Shown: positions 1 to 8,200 of the stretch, piece by piece | Numbering within the stretch: position 1 is the first letter of the stretch | Layout: each line of letters begins with the position of its first letter | Assembly: GCF_002027705.1 (NCBI RefSeq) | Contig: NZ_MBTG01000042.1 | Span: 1,047-44,773, forward strand | DNA from: Paenibacillus ferrarius | GTDB taxonomy: Bacteria > Bacillota > Bacilli > Paenibacillales > NBRC-103111 | Length of the DNA: 43,727 nt | Direction: 5' to 3' | Position numbers and translations under genes: made by a program | Notes under the pieces: model-generated | The model's database searches: none | Seen by the model: only the letters and a program-made list of their open reading frames with translations | Told to the model about the DNA's origin: nothing

Positions 1-225
1 CAGCCACAGATTGCTCCGTGTTTCATAATTCTCTCATGCGAGAAAACCAGTTATCCGGTCTTAGCTATCGTTTCCGATAGTTATCCCGATCTGATAGGCA
101 GGTTACCTACGTGTTACTCACCCGTCCGCCGCTAAGCATTCCCCGAAGGAAATACTCCGCTCGACTTGCATGTATTAGGCACGCCGCCAGCGTTCGTCCT
201 GAGCCAGGATCAAACTCTCCATAGT
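1..225 (-). rRNA. rrs: 16S ribosomal RNA, 5' end (partial)
   Basis: Read on the minus strand, this is the first ~225 nt of a bacterial 16S rRNA. The universal 27F site (AGAGTTTGATCCTGGCTCAG) lies at 199-218, followed by the conserved GACGAACGCTGGCGGCGTGC block and the V1/V2 region with a Paenibacillus-like GTAACACGTAGGTAACCTGC stretch. The gene runs off the left edge of the window. The mature 5' end is placed near 225 from the spacing of the 27F site to E. coli position 8. It is adjacent to bofA, as for the first rRNA operon after dnaX-recR in Bacillus. Confidence 0.97.
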
Positions 226-401
226 AGCGGACGATTGCTCGTCCGTATATCTGAAAGCTGAAATGCTCAATTGACTTGCTAGCGAGATTTTACAATCTCT
301 TTTTTTGAACGATTGCTCGTTCGTGCTTACTCACTCGTTGTTCAGTTTTCAAAGATCAATGTCTCTTGTTCAACCCGCTCTCTTTCGAAAGCCGGAAGAT
401 C

Positions 402-430
402 AATATACCACACTAATTATTCGAATGCAA
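402..430 (-). promoter_or_regulatory. rRNA promoter P2 (sigma-A type)
   Basis: The minus strand reads TTGCAT (-35, 425-430), a 17-bp spacer and TATATT (-10, 402-407). This is a near-consensus sigma-A promoter about 175 bp upstream of the 16S 5' end. Confidence 0.65.
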
Positions 431-485
431 CTTGTTTTTCTTAAGCTGCTTCTTTATCCCCGCATGTCTCAGCGGCAACTTTTAT

Positions 486-515
486 AAGATACCACAGATA
501 GGTTAAGAGAGTCAA
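486..515 (-). promoter_or_regulatory. rRNA promoter P1 (sigma-A type)
   Basis: The minus strand reads TTGACT (-35, 510-515), an 18-bp spacer and TATCTT (-10, 486-491). It lies about 85 bp upstream of a second promoter, the usual tandem P1/P2 arrangement of Bacillales rrn operons. Confidence 0.6.
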
Positions 516-542
516 CAACGAATTCACACGTTTTTAATTCCA

Positions 543-812
543 CTAGAGCAAAGTCAATTTTAGTCCAGCAAGCAGCAATACCCCTGGTATGCCAAGAACC
601 GTAACCGTTCCTAAGGTTGCTGTATTAATGGGAATTTCAAACTGTGTATAAGCACTAAGTAAATTAAGCGCATATAAGAGGAACGCAGCCACTACAATGT
701 TCAAACCAAGAGCTGACAGAGCCCTGCCTACGCTGCGATTGCGAAATACAACCAACACCAGCATCAATGATGAGAAAAGAAGCAACCCCCACACCACATA
801 TTTGAGATACAC
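543..812 (-). CDS. bofA: BofA family protein (pro-sigma-K processing inhibitor)
   Basis: An 89-residue, very hydrophobic protein with about three membrane segments (roughly 3-22, 33-52, 65-88). Size, the C-terminal GTVTVLGIPGVLLL hydrophobic block and position between recR/yaaL and the first rRNA operon all match BofA. In Bacillus subtilis, BofA sits in the outer forespore membrane and holds the protease SpoIVFB inactive until the forespore signals, so it times pro-sigma-K cleavage in the mother cell. It lies 3 bp after the yaaL-like gene and is probably cotranscribed with it. The presence of bofA indicates an endospore former. Confidence 0.85.
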   Translation of the reverse strand: MYLKYVVWGLLLFSSLMLVLVVFRNRSVGRALSALGLNIVVAAFLLYALNLLSAYTQFEIPINTATLGTVTVLGIPGVLLLAGLKLTLL

Positions 813-815
813 GTT

Positions 816-1100
816 CTACACCTCCATTAAGCGATCACTGTCGATCAGACTGACGCCTAGCTTTTTGGCTTGCCTAATAAGCATTTCAAATCTTTTCTCA
901 GCAGCTTCCATCGCATAGATGGCATAGTCGATCTGATCCTTGTCCAAGGCAAATTCAAAGTGAGCTTGTGCGGCAACCCATGTCTGATGAGCATCCCGGA
1001 TTTCTTGAATCAGCATCTGCTTGTCCTTTATTTGTTCTTCTCTTGCCTGCTTCGCCTGAGGACTTTTTAAACCATACTTCCCTAATAAGGCTGGTCTCAT
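816..1100 (-). CDS. yaaL: YaaL-like protein, DUF2508 family
   Basis: A small, charged, mostly helical cytoplasmic protein of unknown function, found next to recR and bofA in Bacillales. The frame is open from 1124, but a GGAGGT motif overlaps the first codons and is correctly spaced (7 nt) only for the ATG at 1100. The start is therefore placed there, giving 94 residues beginning MRPALLGKYG. No catalytic motif is visible. Conservation next to bofA suggests cotranscription. The name rests on position, size and resemblance rather than on a diagnostic motif. Confidence 0.72.
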   Translation of the reverse strand: MRPALLGKYGLKSPQAKQAREEQIKDKQMLIQEIRDAHQTWVAAQAHFEFALDKDQIDYAIYAMEAAEKRFEMLIRQAKKLGVSLIDSDRLMEV

Positions 1101-1198
1101 CTGCATTACCTCCATTCCTCCCATAAGCGGGGTGATCTATCCTTATCCATATGGAGGGAATGGAGCCTTTAGAACCATGCAATGTTCGTTTATGGCAT

Positions 1199-1232
1199 AA
1201 AAAAAAGAGAGCTCGGCAGCTCCCTCTTCTCG
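1199..1232 (-). terminator. Intrinsic terminator after recR
   Basis: On the minus strand GGGAGCT-gccg-AGCTCTC forms a GC-rich hairpin followed directly by a run of eight T. It should separate the dnaX-ebfC-recR transcript from yaaL-bofA. Confidence 0.8.
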
Positions 1233-1246
1233 TACAGTTGACTTGC

Positions 1247-1843
1247 TTATATTTCTCGGCGGCCTTCCATGGCTTTGGTCAGCGTCACTTCATCCGCATA
1301 TTCCAAATCTCCGCCTACAGGTAATCCATGCGCAATACGCGTCACTTTAAGTCCGAAAGGCTTGATCAACCTGGACAAATACATGGCCGTCGCTTCGCCT
1401 TCAATATTAGGATTCGTAGCCAAAATCAATTCTTGCACCGTTTCATCACCCAATCGCTTGAGCAATTCGGCGATATGAATCTGATCCGGTCCGATTCCCT
1501 CCATTGGCGAGATTGCCCCATGAAGCACGTGATAGTATCCTTCGAATTCTTTGGTCCGTTCCAATGCGACCAAGTCCTTAGGCTCCTGCACCACACAAAT
1601 GACCGATCCATCCCTGCTTTTGTCTTGACAGATGCGGCATGGATCAACGTCAGTGATGTTGCAGCAGACTGAACAATAGTGAAGGTTCCTTTTGACATTG
1701 ACGAGGGCCTTCGCGAAATCAATCACGTCTTCTTCTTTCATACGAAGAACATGAAACGCAAGGCGCCCCGCAGTCTTAGGGCCAACTCCCGGCAGGCGGG
1801 AGAAAGCATCAATTAACTTGGATATCGGTTCGGGGTAATACAA
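1247..1843 (-). CDS. recR: Recombination protein RecR
   Basis: A 198-residue protein of normal family length. It has the N-terminal helix-hairpin-helix (RLPGVGPKTAGRLAFHVL), a C4 zinc finger (Cys57, 60, 69, 72), the Toprim domain (VICVVQEPKDLVALE) and the C-terminal Walker-B-like end. With RecO and RecF it loads RecA onto SSB-coated single-stranded DNA during gap repair. The start codon is TTG at 1843, preceded by AAGGAG at 7 nt; the protein start MYYPEPISKLIDAF matches other RecR proteins. The Shine-Dalgarno is part of an AAGGAGaaCTCCTT inverted repeat. It follows ebfC and dnaX in the standard recombination/replication operon. Confidence 0.96.
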   Translation of the reverse strand: MYYPEPISKLIDAFSRLPGVGPKTAGRLAFHVLRMKEEDVIDFAKALVNVKRNLHYCSVCCNITDVDPCRICQDKSRDGSVICVVQEPKDLVALERTKEFEGYYHVLHGAISPMEGIGPDQIHIAELLKRLGDETVQELILATNPNIEGEATAMYLSRLIKPFGLKVTRIAHGLPVGGDLEYADEVTLTKAMEGRREI

Positions 1844-1885
1844 AGGAGTTCTCCTTCATTGATCAGAATCGTTGCTCTTGATGTC

Positions 1886-2197
1886 TTAGAACAAGCCAGG
1901 GATGTTCATGCCGCCTGTAAATTTGCCCATATCTTTGTTTGCGATCTCTTCGGCTTTGGTCATTGCGTCGTTTACAGCTGTAAGAACTAGATCTTGCAGC
2001 ATTTCAACATCTTCCGGGTCTACTGCCTCTGGCTTGATGATAATACTTTGAACTTTCTTGTGACCGTTGATCATCACCGTGACGACACCGCCGCCAGCTG
2101 TACCTTCGATCATTTTTGTGCCTAGCTCTTCTTGTGCTTTCATCATTTGTTCTTGCATTTTCTTCACTTGCTTCATCATTTGGTTCATGTTATTCAT
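1886..2197 (-). CDS. ebfC: YbaB/EbfC family nucleoid-associated protein
   Basis: A 103-residue protein beginning with a Met/Gln/Lys-rich helix (MNNMNQMMKQVKKMQEQMMK) followed by a small beta sheet with the GGGVVTVMINGHKKV motif and the C-terminal GGMNIPGLF typical of the family (B. subtilis YaaK). These proteins form dimers that bind DNA and are almost always encoded between dnaX and recR. It lies 20 bp after dnaX and 42 bp before recR, so one operon is likely. Its cellular role remains only broadly defined. Confidence 0.94.
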   Translation of the reverse strand: MNNMNQMMKQVKKMQEQMMKAQEELGTKMIEGTAGGGVVTVMINGHKKVQSIIIKPEAVDPEDVEMLQDLVLTAVNDAMTKAEEIANKDMGKFTGGMNIPGLF

Positions 2198-2217
2198 CGC
2201 AGGTAGCTCCCTTATAT

Positions 2218-3963
2218 TTAGTCTTCTTTAATCGTCACTAGATTCTCGCCGAACAACTGGATTGCTTCGGAAATCCATTCTTCCTTCACTGGTGCGCCAT
2301 TCACATCTTGCGATTCCAACTCCATCACTTCCGGAGCTGAGCTGATGGCTTCATTTCGCGCATCGTCCCACTCTTTGCGCATGATGGTGAGCAAGCGCAT
2401 CGGCTTGCCGAATACGGCAGCGAGGACCTGCTCAATGATGACTTTGTTTTCGGGTTTCTCGGTCGTGTTGCGGTGCATGTCATTTTTGAAAGCAACCAAA
2501 ACGACATCATCCAGCATGGATACGAGATCCCCATTTACGAACCAAGCATGAACCGTAATTTTCTTTTCTTTGACATCACCTAACACTTGGCTCCACTTCA
2601 TCAAAGCAGACTTAGTCTCCGTGCCCTCCGCAGCTTTCAAGTAGCCATCCAGCTTGATGCCGGATTTCTTCGATGGCGCTGAGGCCACTGGCACTTTGGC
2701 CGAGGCCGCCGGTTTCGCTTGTGCATCCGCAGAGGCACCCGCTACTCCCGATTTTACCAGTCCAGCTACCTGATCTTCAAGTTGTTGCAGCTTTTTGGTC
2801 ATTTGCACCAAAAGATCACCTTGCGGCGCGCGACTTCCAACTTCCGATAGACCTGCTGATGAGCCGCTTTCGGCTCCGCTATGACCGCCGCACATTTTCA
2901 TAATTGAAATTTCAAGCAGGGTCTGCGGCTGTACCGAGTACTTCATTTCGCTTTGATAGTGATTAAGCGTCTCGATCATGGCCATCATTTCGCCGGCTGA
3001 GAAGTGACTGGCAATTTCACGCAGCTCGCCCATATCAAACACGCGTTCCGTAATTACGGGCGAATTCGGCACCATGCGAACCATCAGCAAATCGCGGAAG
3101 TAATTAATCAAATTTTCAATACATTTGTCAGCACTTTTGCCTTCTTGCATGAAAGTATCGATAAGCTCCAGCGCGGCGCCAAGGTTCTTCTCTTTGATGA
3201 AAAGCACGAGTTTCTTGAATTGATCCGAAGCAACACCGCCAGTAATGGACAGAATATCCGCGAGCTGCACTTCGCCTGTGGCAAATGAGGTCGCTTGGTC
3301 CAATAGGCTGAGGGCATCCCGCATCCCACCATCGGATAATCTCGCGATATAGTGGAGAGCTTCTTCGTTAATGGCTATCTGCTCTTGCTCACAAATATAC
3401 TTGAGCCGCATCACTTGATCATCCATCGAAACACGGCGAAAGTCAAAACGCTGACACCGCGAAATGATTGTAGCGGGAATCTTATGCGGTTCCGTAGTCG
3501 CCAAGATGAACATAACATGAGCCGGAGGCTCTTCCAACGTCTTGAGCAGGGCATTAAACGCTTCGGTCGTGAGCATGTGTACTTCATCTATGATATAGAC
3601 CTTTTGTCTAACTTCTGTAGGGGCATACTTCACTTTATCCCGAATATCCCTGATTTCTTCCACACCGCGATTCGAGGCCGCATCGATTTCGACAACGTCC
3701 ATCACGGCGCCTTCGGTGATTCTTTCACAGGCCGAGCAGGCATTGCACGGTTCTTCGGCAGGTCCATGCAAGCAGTTCACTGCTTTGGCCAAAATTTTGG
3801 CTGTACTGGTTTTCCCTGTTCCCCGGGGACCATTAAACAAATAAGCGTGGGTAAGACGATTCTCTCGCAAAGAATTCTGCAGCGTCTGCGTGATATGCTT
3901 CTGACCGACAACATCACGAAACGTCTGAGACCTCCACGTTCGATACAGAGCAATATGTGCCAT
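2218..3963 (-). CDS. dnaX: DNA polymerase III subunits gamma/tau
   Basis: A 581-residue clamp-loader ATPase. Visible motifs are Walker A GPRGTGKT (45-52), four zinc-binding cysteines (64, 73, 76, 79), Walker B DEVH (126-129) and sensor/SRC motif ISRCQRF. Residues ~380-450 are an Ala/Ser-rich linker before the tau-specific C-terminal domain. DnaX opens and loads the beta clamp and tethers the polymerase in the replisome. The frame extends to a TTG at 3978, but GGAGAGG overlaps that point and spaces correctly for the ATG at 3963; MAHIALYRTWRSQTF is the normal N terminus. No A-AAA-AAG slip site was found. Confidence 0.96.
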   Translation of the reverse strand: MAHIALYRTWRSQTFRDVVGQKHITQTLQNSLRENRLTHAYLFNGPRGTGKTSTAKILAKAVNCLHGPAEEPCNACSACERITEGAVMDVVEIDAASNRGVEEIRDIRDKVKYAPTEVRQKVYIIDEVHMLTTEAFNALLKTLEEPPAHVMFILATTEPHKIPATIISRCQRFDFRRVSMDDQVMRLKYICEQEQIAINEEALHYIARLSDGGMRDALSLLDQATSFATGEVQLADILSITGGVASDQFKKLVLFIKEKNLGAALELIDTFMQEGKSADKCIENLINYFRDLLMVRMVPNSPVITERVFDMGELREIASHFSAGEMMAMIETLNHYQSEMKYSVQPQTLLEISIMKMCGGHSGAESGSSAGLSEVGSRAPQGDLLVQMTKKLQQLEDQVAGLVKSGVAGASADAQAKPAASAKVPVASAPSKKSGIKLDGYLKAAEGTETKSALMKWSQVLGDVKEKKITVHAWFVNGDLVSMLDDVVLVAFKNDMHRNTTEKPENKVIIEQVLAAVFGKPMRLLTIMRKEWDDARNEAISSAPEVMELESQDVNGAPVKEEWISEAIQLFGENLVTIKED

Positions 3964-4004
3964 AGTGTTCCTCTCCAATATCCCTGTATGGAATGACTGA
4001 ATCC

Positions 4005-4033
4005 ATTATACTATAACCCACCTAGGGATGAAA
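4005..4033 (-). promoter_or_regulatory. Probable dnaX operon promoter
   Basis: The minus strand reads TTTCAT (-35, 4028-4033), a 17-bp spacer and a perfect TATAAT (-10, 4005-4010), about 40 bp upstream of dnaX. The -35 is weak, the -10 ideal. Confidence 0.5.
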
Positions 4034-4040
4034 TAGAGGA

Positions 4041-5477
4041 TCAAGCATAGGGGATGGATATCGTGAACGTCGTCCCGAAACCTTTGGAGGATACCCGGAT
4101 CGTCCCGCCCATATCGTGAATAATTCGTTGGCAGACCGAAAGGCCTAACCCTGTACCGGTATCCTTGGTCGTGAAGAACGGATCGAAGATTTTATCAATA
4201 ACGAACATCGGGATGCCTGAGCCTGTGTCATGGATATCAATACAGACGTTCCGGTCCACTATGTCTACCTTCTCCGAAATCGTTAACATCCCTCCATCCG
4301 ACATGGCTTCTATCCCATTTTTACAAATGTTCAAGAATACTTGCTTAAGAAGCTCTCGATCAGCAATCACTTCAGGCAGGTGGGAGGATGCTTCATATTG
4401 GAGATGAACGCTGTAGAGAATAGCTTCATTATTGATGATCGGCAAAATCCCTCGGAGTACTTCCGTCACATCTATGCGCTCATAAGAGACATGTTTCGGC
4501 TTGCTGAGCAGCAGGAATTCGTTAACAAGCTCATTGATTCGATTGATTTCTTCCAACATAACTTCGGTATAGCTCTGCTCTTTATTCATCCCTTGCAGTT
4601 CGAATGTGCGGCGCAGCACTTGCAGGAATCCCTTGATGGACGTCAGTGGATTGCGAATCTCGTGTGCCGTGCCGGCAGCAATTTGTCCGATCATAGCCAA
4701 TCTGTCGCTTCTTTGCACCATTTCTTCCAATGACCGCATATTGGTGACATCTTTGAAAATAACATAAGCACCGACAATGTTGCCTTGACTGTCTTTCAAT
4801 ACGTTGGAATCCAGCAATAGTTCAAAACGCTCCATATTATTCGTCCAGGAGACCGCATGGTTGCGCACCACAGCGCCGTGGAGAACCGTTCTTTGCACAA
4901 GCTTGTGCTGGCTCGGCACGGTTGCAAAAATCTCATCCAGCGATTTATTCAAGATATGCTCACGATCCATACCTAGAATCTGTGTTGCCCGATCACTGAC
5001 ATCTGCCAGAGTAAAATCCATACTAATCAACAAAACGCCTAAATTGATATCCTTCAAAAACGCGTCCGAAAAACGCTGCAGCAAATTTAACTGGGGCCCC
5101 TCCTCACGATCGCGCATCGTCAGCAGATACATCACCTTCGGGCCATATTTAAGCTTCGCTATTGAAAATTGATAAAAGTAAGTCTCTCCGCATTTGCTGA
5201 GAAGAATACCGTGGGGCCATTCCATCAAGCTCATCTCGCTGCTAAAATAAAATTCATATAACTCACGCAAAGTAGCCCTCACTTTGAAAAGTTGAGGGAA
5301 CGTGGTTTGGGTTATCTCTTCTGCTGAATAGCCGGAGTTTTTCAAAATTTGATCGGTTGCTAACGTAATGTTCTCATCCTCATCAACAATGAGCATACCT
5401 ACATGCACATTCAGGTTGAAAATCTTGCGCATTTCTTCGATGGAAACCGAGTAATCTTGAGGATCATGAATGGACAT
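4041..5477 (-). CDS. Soluble PAS-domain sensor histidine kinase (KinA/KinE-like)
   Basis: 478 residues without membrane segments. Two PAS-type domains are seen: about 15-125, and 140-250 beginning GVLLISMDFTLADVSDRATQ. They are followed by a HisKA domain with phospho-acceptor His272 (GTAHEIRNPLTSIKGF) and an HATPase_c domain with N box (NICKNGIEAM), G1 (DTGSGIP), F box (DPFFTTK) and G2 (GTGLGLSVC). The start is the ATG at 5477 with AAGGAG 8 nt upstream; the longer open frame overlaps the SRP RNA terminator and is discounted. No response regulator gene adjoins it. The orphan, cytosolic, PAS-containing build resembles the sporulation kinases that phosphorylate Spo0F, also encoded in this window. 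Target and signal are inferred only. Confidence 0.88.
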   Translation of the reverse strand: MSIHDPQDYSVSIEEMRKIFNLNVHVGMLIVDEDENITLATDQILKNSGYSAEEITQTTFPQLFKVRATLRELYEFYFSSEMSLMEWPHGILLSKCGETYFYQFSIAKLKYGPKVMYLLTMRDREEGPQLNLLQRFSDAFLKDINLGVLLISMDFTLADVSDRATQILGMDREHILNKSLDEIFATVPSQHKLVQRTVLHGAVVRNHAVSWTNNMERFELLLDSNVLKDSQGNIVGAYVIFKDVTNMRSLEEMVQRSDRLAMIGQIAAGTAHEIRNPLTSIKGFLQVLRRTFELQGMNKEQSYTEVMLEEINRINELVNEFLLLSKPKHVSYERIDVTEVLRGILPIINNEAILYSVHLQYEASSHLPEVIADRELLKQVFLNICKNGIEAMSDGGMLTISEKVDIVDRNVCIDIHDTGSGIPMFVIDKIFDPFFTTKDTGTGLGLSVCQRIIHDMGGTIRVSSKGFGTTFTISIPYA

Positions 5478-5589
5478 ATCAGCAGCTCCTTCACTTTCTC
5501 TATTCAAATGGCAGCAAGGTATCCCGTTTACATGAACAATCCGATGGTATATAAATTCTCTGCAAAGCAATTTTTTTCCTTCTAAGACC

Positions 5590-5620
5590 AAAAGAAAAAC
5601 GCCCTGTTCAAGGGCGTTTG
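5590..5620 (-). terminator. Intrinsic terminator of the SRP RNA gene
   Basis: On the minus strand AAACGCCC-ttgaaca-GGGCGTTT forms a hairpin followed by TTTTTCTTTT. It lies about 30 bp past the SRP RNA 3' end. Confidence 0.82.
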
Positions 5621-5648
5621 ATGGTTCATTCATGAAGTTAGGTATAAA

Positions 5649-5915
5649 ACCGTGCACCTGTTATTGATAAAGGGATACAAGCGTACTCTTATCGTTAGCT
5701 CAAATTAGGCAACCCTTCGGCACATGAAACATCTCACTTACGGCTGCTTCCTTCCAGACCTGACCGGGTTCATGAGCATCCATTGCGAAGGACCCGACTC
5801 TCAACACCACGTGTAAAAGCCAGACCTCACATCACAGTACCGCTAACAGGAATTCAACCTCGCTACAGCGGATTGCGAGTTACAGGGCACCGCTACCTCC
5901 CCATCTAGCACGGTA
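5649..5915 (-). ncRNA. ffs: Signal recognition particle RNA (Bacillus-type large scRNA)
   Basis: On the minus strand the transcript begins ACCGTGCTAGATGGGGAGGT, carries the SRP Alu-domain core, the M-domain loop (TCAGGTCTGGAAGGAAGCAG) and GTGCCGAAGGGTTGCC, and ends GTGCACGGT, which pairs with the 5' ACCGTGC. At ~267 nt it matches the 271-nt B. subtilis scRNA that includes an Alu domain, unlike the short E. coli 4.5S RNA. It binds Ffh (and HBsu in Bacillus) for cotranslational membrane targeting. Position upstream of dnaX matches B. subtilis scr. Confidence 0.96.
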
Positions 5916-5920
5916 AAAAT

Positions 5921-5949
5921 AGTATAGCTGATTCAAATGCAAATAGCAA
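5921..5949 (-). promoter_or_regulatory. SRP RNA promoter
   Basis: The minus strand reads TTGCTA (-35, 5944-5949), a 17-bp spacer and TATACT (-10, 5921-5926). Transcription would begin about 7 nt further on, at the predicted RNA 5' end. Confidence 0.65.
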
Positions 5950-5969
5950 CAGAGGGTAAAATCTGTCTT

Positions 5970-6383
5970 TTATCGAGTCATTTTCACTGTAACTTTGTAG
6001 CGCGGCATGTTCGTATTTAGCGCCATTTGGGCCTGTGAACGAAGTTCATCCACTTGGGCAGGCGTCAAAGAAGCTTTTGGCGTAATTTTCACCTTGGCTT
6101 TGGGTCCATTAATCGAAATATTGGACTTCTCAATGCCTTGCAGTTGAGCAAGCACCGCTTTCATTAAATTGGCATCATCCTCATAGTGATGATAGGTCGG
6201 ATTCAGCGGATCATTGGGATTGACGCTCGTTATCCCCAGCATGCCGTCCTGCTTGTAATGCTGCGCTTTATACTGTGCATCGTCCGTCTGCGGGGGATTC
6301 TTGTTGCCCGAGCTAATCCCGCAGCCAGCTAAGCTCATCATGAGCAGGATCGCTCCCGCAAACCTAAGCATATCCCTAAACAT
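5970..6383 (-). CDS. Sporulation-associated lipoprotein, YhcN/YlaJ-like
   Basis: A 137-residue exported lipoprotein. The N terminus has a hydrophobic segment ending in the lipobox LAGC, so the mature protein would be anchored at its cysteine. Then come a polar linker and a C-terminal domain (about 65-137) with a pattern of hydrophobic strands and the TPAQVDELRSQAQMALNTNM helix, as in YhcN/YlaJ sporulation lipoproteins. The start is the ATG at 6383 because GGAGGT lies 6 nt upstream and overlaps the first codons of the longer frame. Family assignment is by overall pattern. Such proteins are found in spore coats or inner membranes; function is not established here. Confidence 0.65.
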   Translation of the reverse strand: MFRDMLRFAGAILLMMSLAGCGISSGNKNPPQTDDAQYKAQHYKQDGMLGITSVNPNDPLNPTYHHYEDDANLMKAVLAQLQGIEKSNISINGPKAKVKITPKASLTPAQVDELRSQAQMALNTNMPRYKVTVKMTR

Positions 6384-6474
6384 AAAAACACCTCCCATTG
6401 GATTCTAAGCCTAAGCTTAGGATGACCAAGGGAGGTTGTCTTATGCTGATTGGCAGCAAAGCAATTGATGCCAA

Positions 6475-6672
6475 TTAGATTCCGTATTTCTTTTTGAACT
6501 TGTCGACACGGCCGCCTACATCGATAAACTTTTGTTTACCAGTGTAGAAAGGATGGCAATTGGAGCAAATCTCAACACGCAGATTTGGCTTGATTGATCC
6601 CGTTTCGAACACATTACCACAAGCGCAAGTCACTGTGGTTGCATGATAAGTAGGATGAATACCTGCTTTCAT
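6475..6672 (-). CDS. rpmE: 50S ribosomal protein L31, zinc-binding type
   Basis: A 65-residue protein beginning MKAGIHPTYHATTVTCACG, with the four zinc ligands Cys16, 18, 36 and 39 that mark the zinc-containing (RpmE, not YtiA-like) paralogue. This form serves as a zinc reservoir in Bacillus and is displaced from ribosomes when zinc is short. Length is normal. An AGAGGTG Shine-Dalgarno sits 6 nt before the ATG. It lies downstream of a radical SAM gene and rho, as rpmE follows rho in Bacillales. Confidence 0.97.
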   Translation of the reverse strand: MKAGIHPTYHATTVTCACGNVFETGSIKPNLRVEICSNCHPFYTGKQKFIDVGGRVDKFKKKYGI

Positions 6673-6735
6673 GTTGGGTCACCTCTTTCCGCCCTGAATC
6701 ATTTGCTGAAACAGAGTTAATGGACGTACCTTTGC

Positions 6736-6765
6736 ATTTTAGCATAATCAGAGGCATTAATGCAA
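6736..6765 (-). promoter_or_regulatory. rpmE promoter with extended -10
   Basis: The minus strand reads TTGCAT (-35, 6760-6765), an 18-bp spacer and TAAAAT (-10, 6736-6741) preceded by TGC, giving an extended -10. It lies ~65 bp upstream of rpmE, so L31 can be made separately from the upstream gene. Confidence 0.6.
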
Positions 6766-6791
6766 TGAGAAAACGAAAGAAAATCCCTTCC

Positions 6792-8066
6792 TTATAGCAC
6801 CATTGAGGCCGTCCGGTCACTCGTATAAAACTTCGGTGTATGGGAGTAAGAGCCCAAGATGACATCTGGCAATTCCTCTTGGAAAATTTCGATCATTTGC
6901 TTCATTCCCAGCAGCTCGCCTCGTGCCTTGGGAATAATCCCAAGATAGCTTTCGGGGTCAATATTCAGGTTGCGCAATTGAATCAATTTCAATCCCGTTC
7001 TTCGCACGAATTCGATCATCGCCTCGATCTCTTCTTCCCGATCGGTTACTCCTGGGAAAACGAGATAGTTAATCGAGGTGATCACCCCTTTATCCGTGGC
7101 GTAGCGAAGGGACTTCTCTACATTTTTGAGCGTATAGGCCCGCGGCTTATAATACGCGTTGTAATGGTCATCTAACGCGCTAATGGTGCTGACCCGCATA
7201 AGATCAAGTCCGGCGTCTACAATGCCGCGGATGTGATCCGTGAGTCCTGCATTGGTATTAATATTGATATAGCCCATCTTCGTTTGCTCACGCACTTGCT
7301 TGATAGCTTCAATGATAATCACAGCTTGTGTACTGGGCTCGCCTTCACAGCCCTGTCCGAAAGAAATGATACTCTCCGGTGTACGAAGATGCTCCAGCAT
7401 AATCTGCGTGATCTCTTCCACCTTAGGCTTGAAGTTCATACGCGTCTGCGGGGCCACGAACCCACTCTCATCGGGTTGTTCGGAAATACAGCCGAAACAG
7501 CCTGCATTGCAGGAATAGGAGACCGGAACAGCCCCTTCCCAGCGCTGGAGGAACGTATTCGAAGCGGTCAGACACTCATAGCCAAGCGCACAGTTGGACA
7601 AATGTGCATATAAGCGGTTCTCCGGATACTTGGCGACCAGCCGTTTAACCTCGACCTCAAGCTCCGTCGGGTCACAGTGAATCGGATTCCAATAATACGG
7701 GTTATCCGTTAAACGAGCGGCGACATAGAAGCCATCTTCTTTCCACACGACTGCCGTATAGCCGAACAAGGGCAGTGCCTTGGTTTTGTCTGATTTGACA
7801 TAACCCGGAAGCAGCAGCCGAGTAAAGCCTTGCGGAAGCAAAGCCCCAACCGCATGATAATCGCCTTCAACCAGCTTCATATCGCCAGTCGCCGCGTCGA
7901 TACCGACCGGACGCGTAAAAGGAAGGCTGACGAGCGTCGAACCCTCTGGAAGAGGAATCAACTCGTCATCTAAGATTTCAGTGATCATTTCTGCGTTTCG
8001 GCCAAGCGCCAAGAAGTCGGGATGGTCGAAGACGTTTCCTTGTGAGTCGGAATAAACTAAATTCAT
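6792..8066 (-). CDS. Radical SAM protein of unknown substrate
   Basis: 424 residues. The SAM/[4Fe-4S] motif CNAGCFGC gives Cys186, 190 and 193 (CxxxCxxC). The following barrel has the GQGCEGEPS glycine/glutamate motif and strands ending in NINTN and LMRVSTIS. The first ~180 residues are a separate, unassigned domain containing two further cysteines (159 and 165) in the NCALGYEC stretch. The start is the ATG at 8066, with AGAGGAG 8 nt upstream; the frame is open further upstream but without a ribosome site. It lies between rho and rpmE. No carrier protein, peptide substrate or SPASM-type Cys-rich tail is apparent, so the reaction is unknown. Confidence 0.85.
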   Translation of the reverse strand: MNLVYSDSQGNVFDHPDFLALGRNAEMITEILDDELIPLPEGSTLVSLPFTRPVGIDAATGDMKLVEGDYHAVGALLPQGFTRLLLPGYVKSDKTKALPLFGYTAVVWKEDGFYVAARLTDNPYYWNPIHCDPTELEVEVKRLVAKYPENRLYAHLSNCALGYECLTASNTFLQRWEGAVPVSYSCNAGCFGCISEQPDESGFVAPQTRMNFKPKVEEITQIMLEHLRTPESIISFGQGCEGEPSTQAVIIIEAIKQVREQTKMGYININTNAGLTDHIRGIVDAGLDLMRVSTISALDDHYNAYYKPRAYTLKNVEKSLRYATDKGVITSINYLVFPGVTDREEEIEAMIEFVRRTGLKLIQLRNLNIDPESYLGIIPKARGELLGMKQMIEIFQEELPDVILGSYSHTPKFYTSDRTASMVL

Positions 8067-8200
8067 AACAGGTACTCCTCTTTGTGCGTCAAGGATAAAC
8101 GACTTAAGTCGTCCGGGAAGGACGACTGCGTTTGTCAAAGTTGATGCAAGTTGTGTGGCAGAGCCATATAGATTCTGTCAGATAGGTATGTTGTGAAAGC

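Larger units (their letters stand above)
226..542 (-). promoter_or_regulatory. rRNA operon leader and tandem promoter region
   Basis: This 317-bp non-coding stretch lies between bofA and 16S. On the minus strand it holds two promoters (entered separately) and a leader containing the common Bacillales rRNA-leader motif TTTGAAAACTGAACAACGAG (about 336-355). An imperfect direct repeat, ACGATTGCTCGTYCGT, occurs at 231-246 and 309-324. A short inverted repeat, AGAGATT..AATCTCT, lies near 285-303 and is probably part of 16S processing or antitermination structure. The small reading frame at 305-487 has no ribosome binding site and is not a gene. Confidence 0.75.

Noticed and set aside
2218..3963. 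Programmed frameshift in dnaX producing a short gamma form
   Set aside because: The best candidate (ACC AAA AAG) has only five A residues, and no stimulating hairpin was seen.
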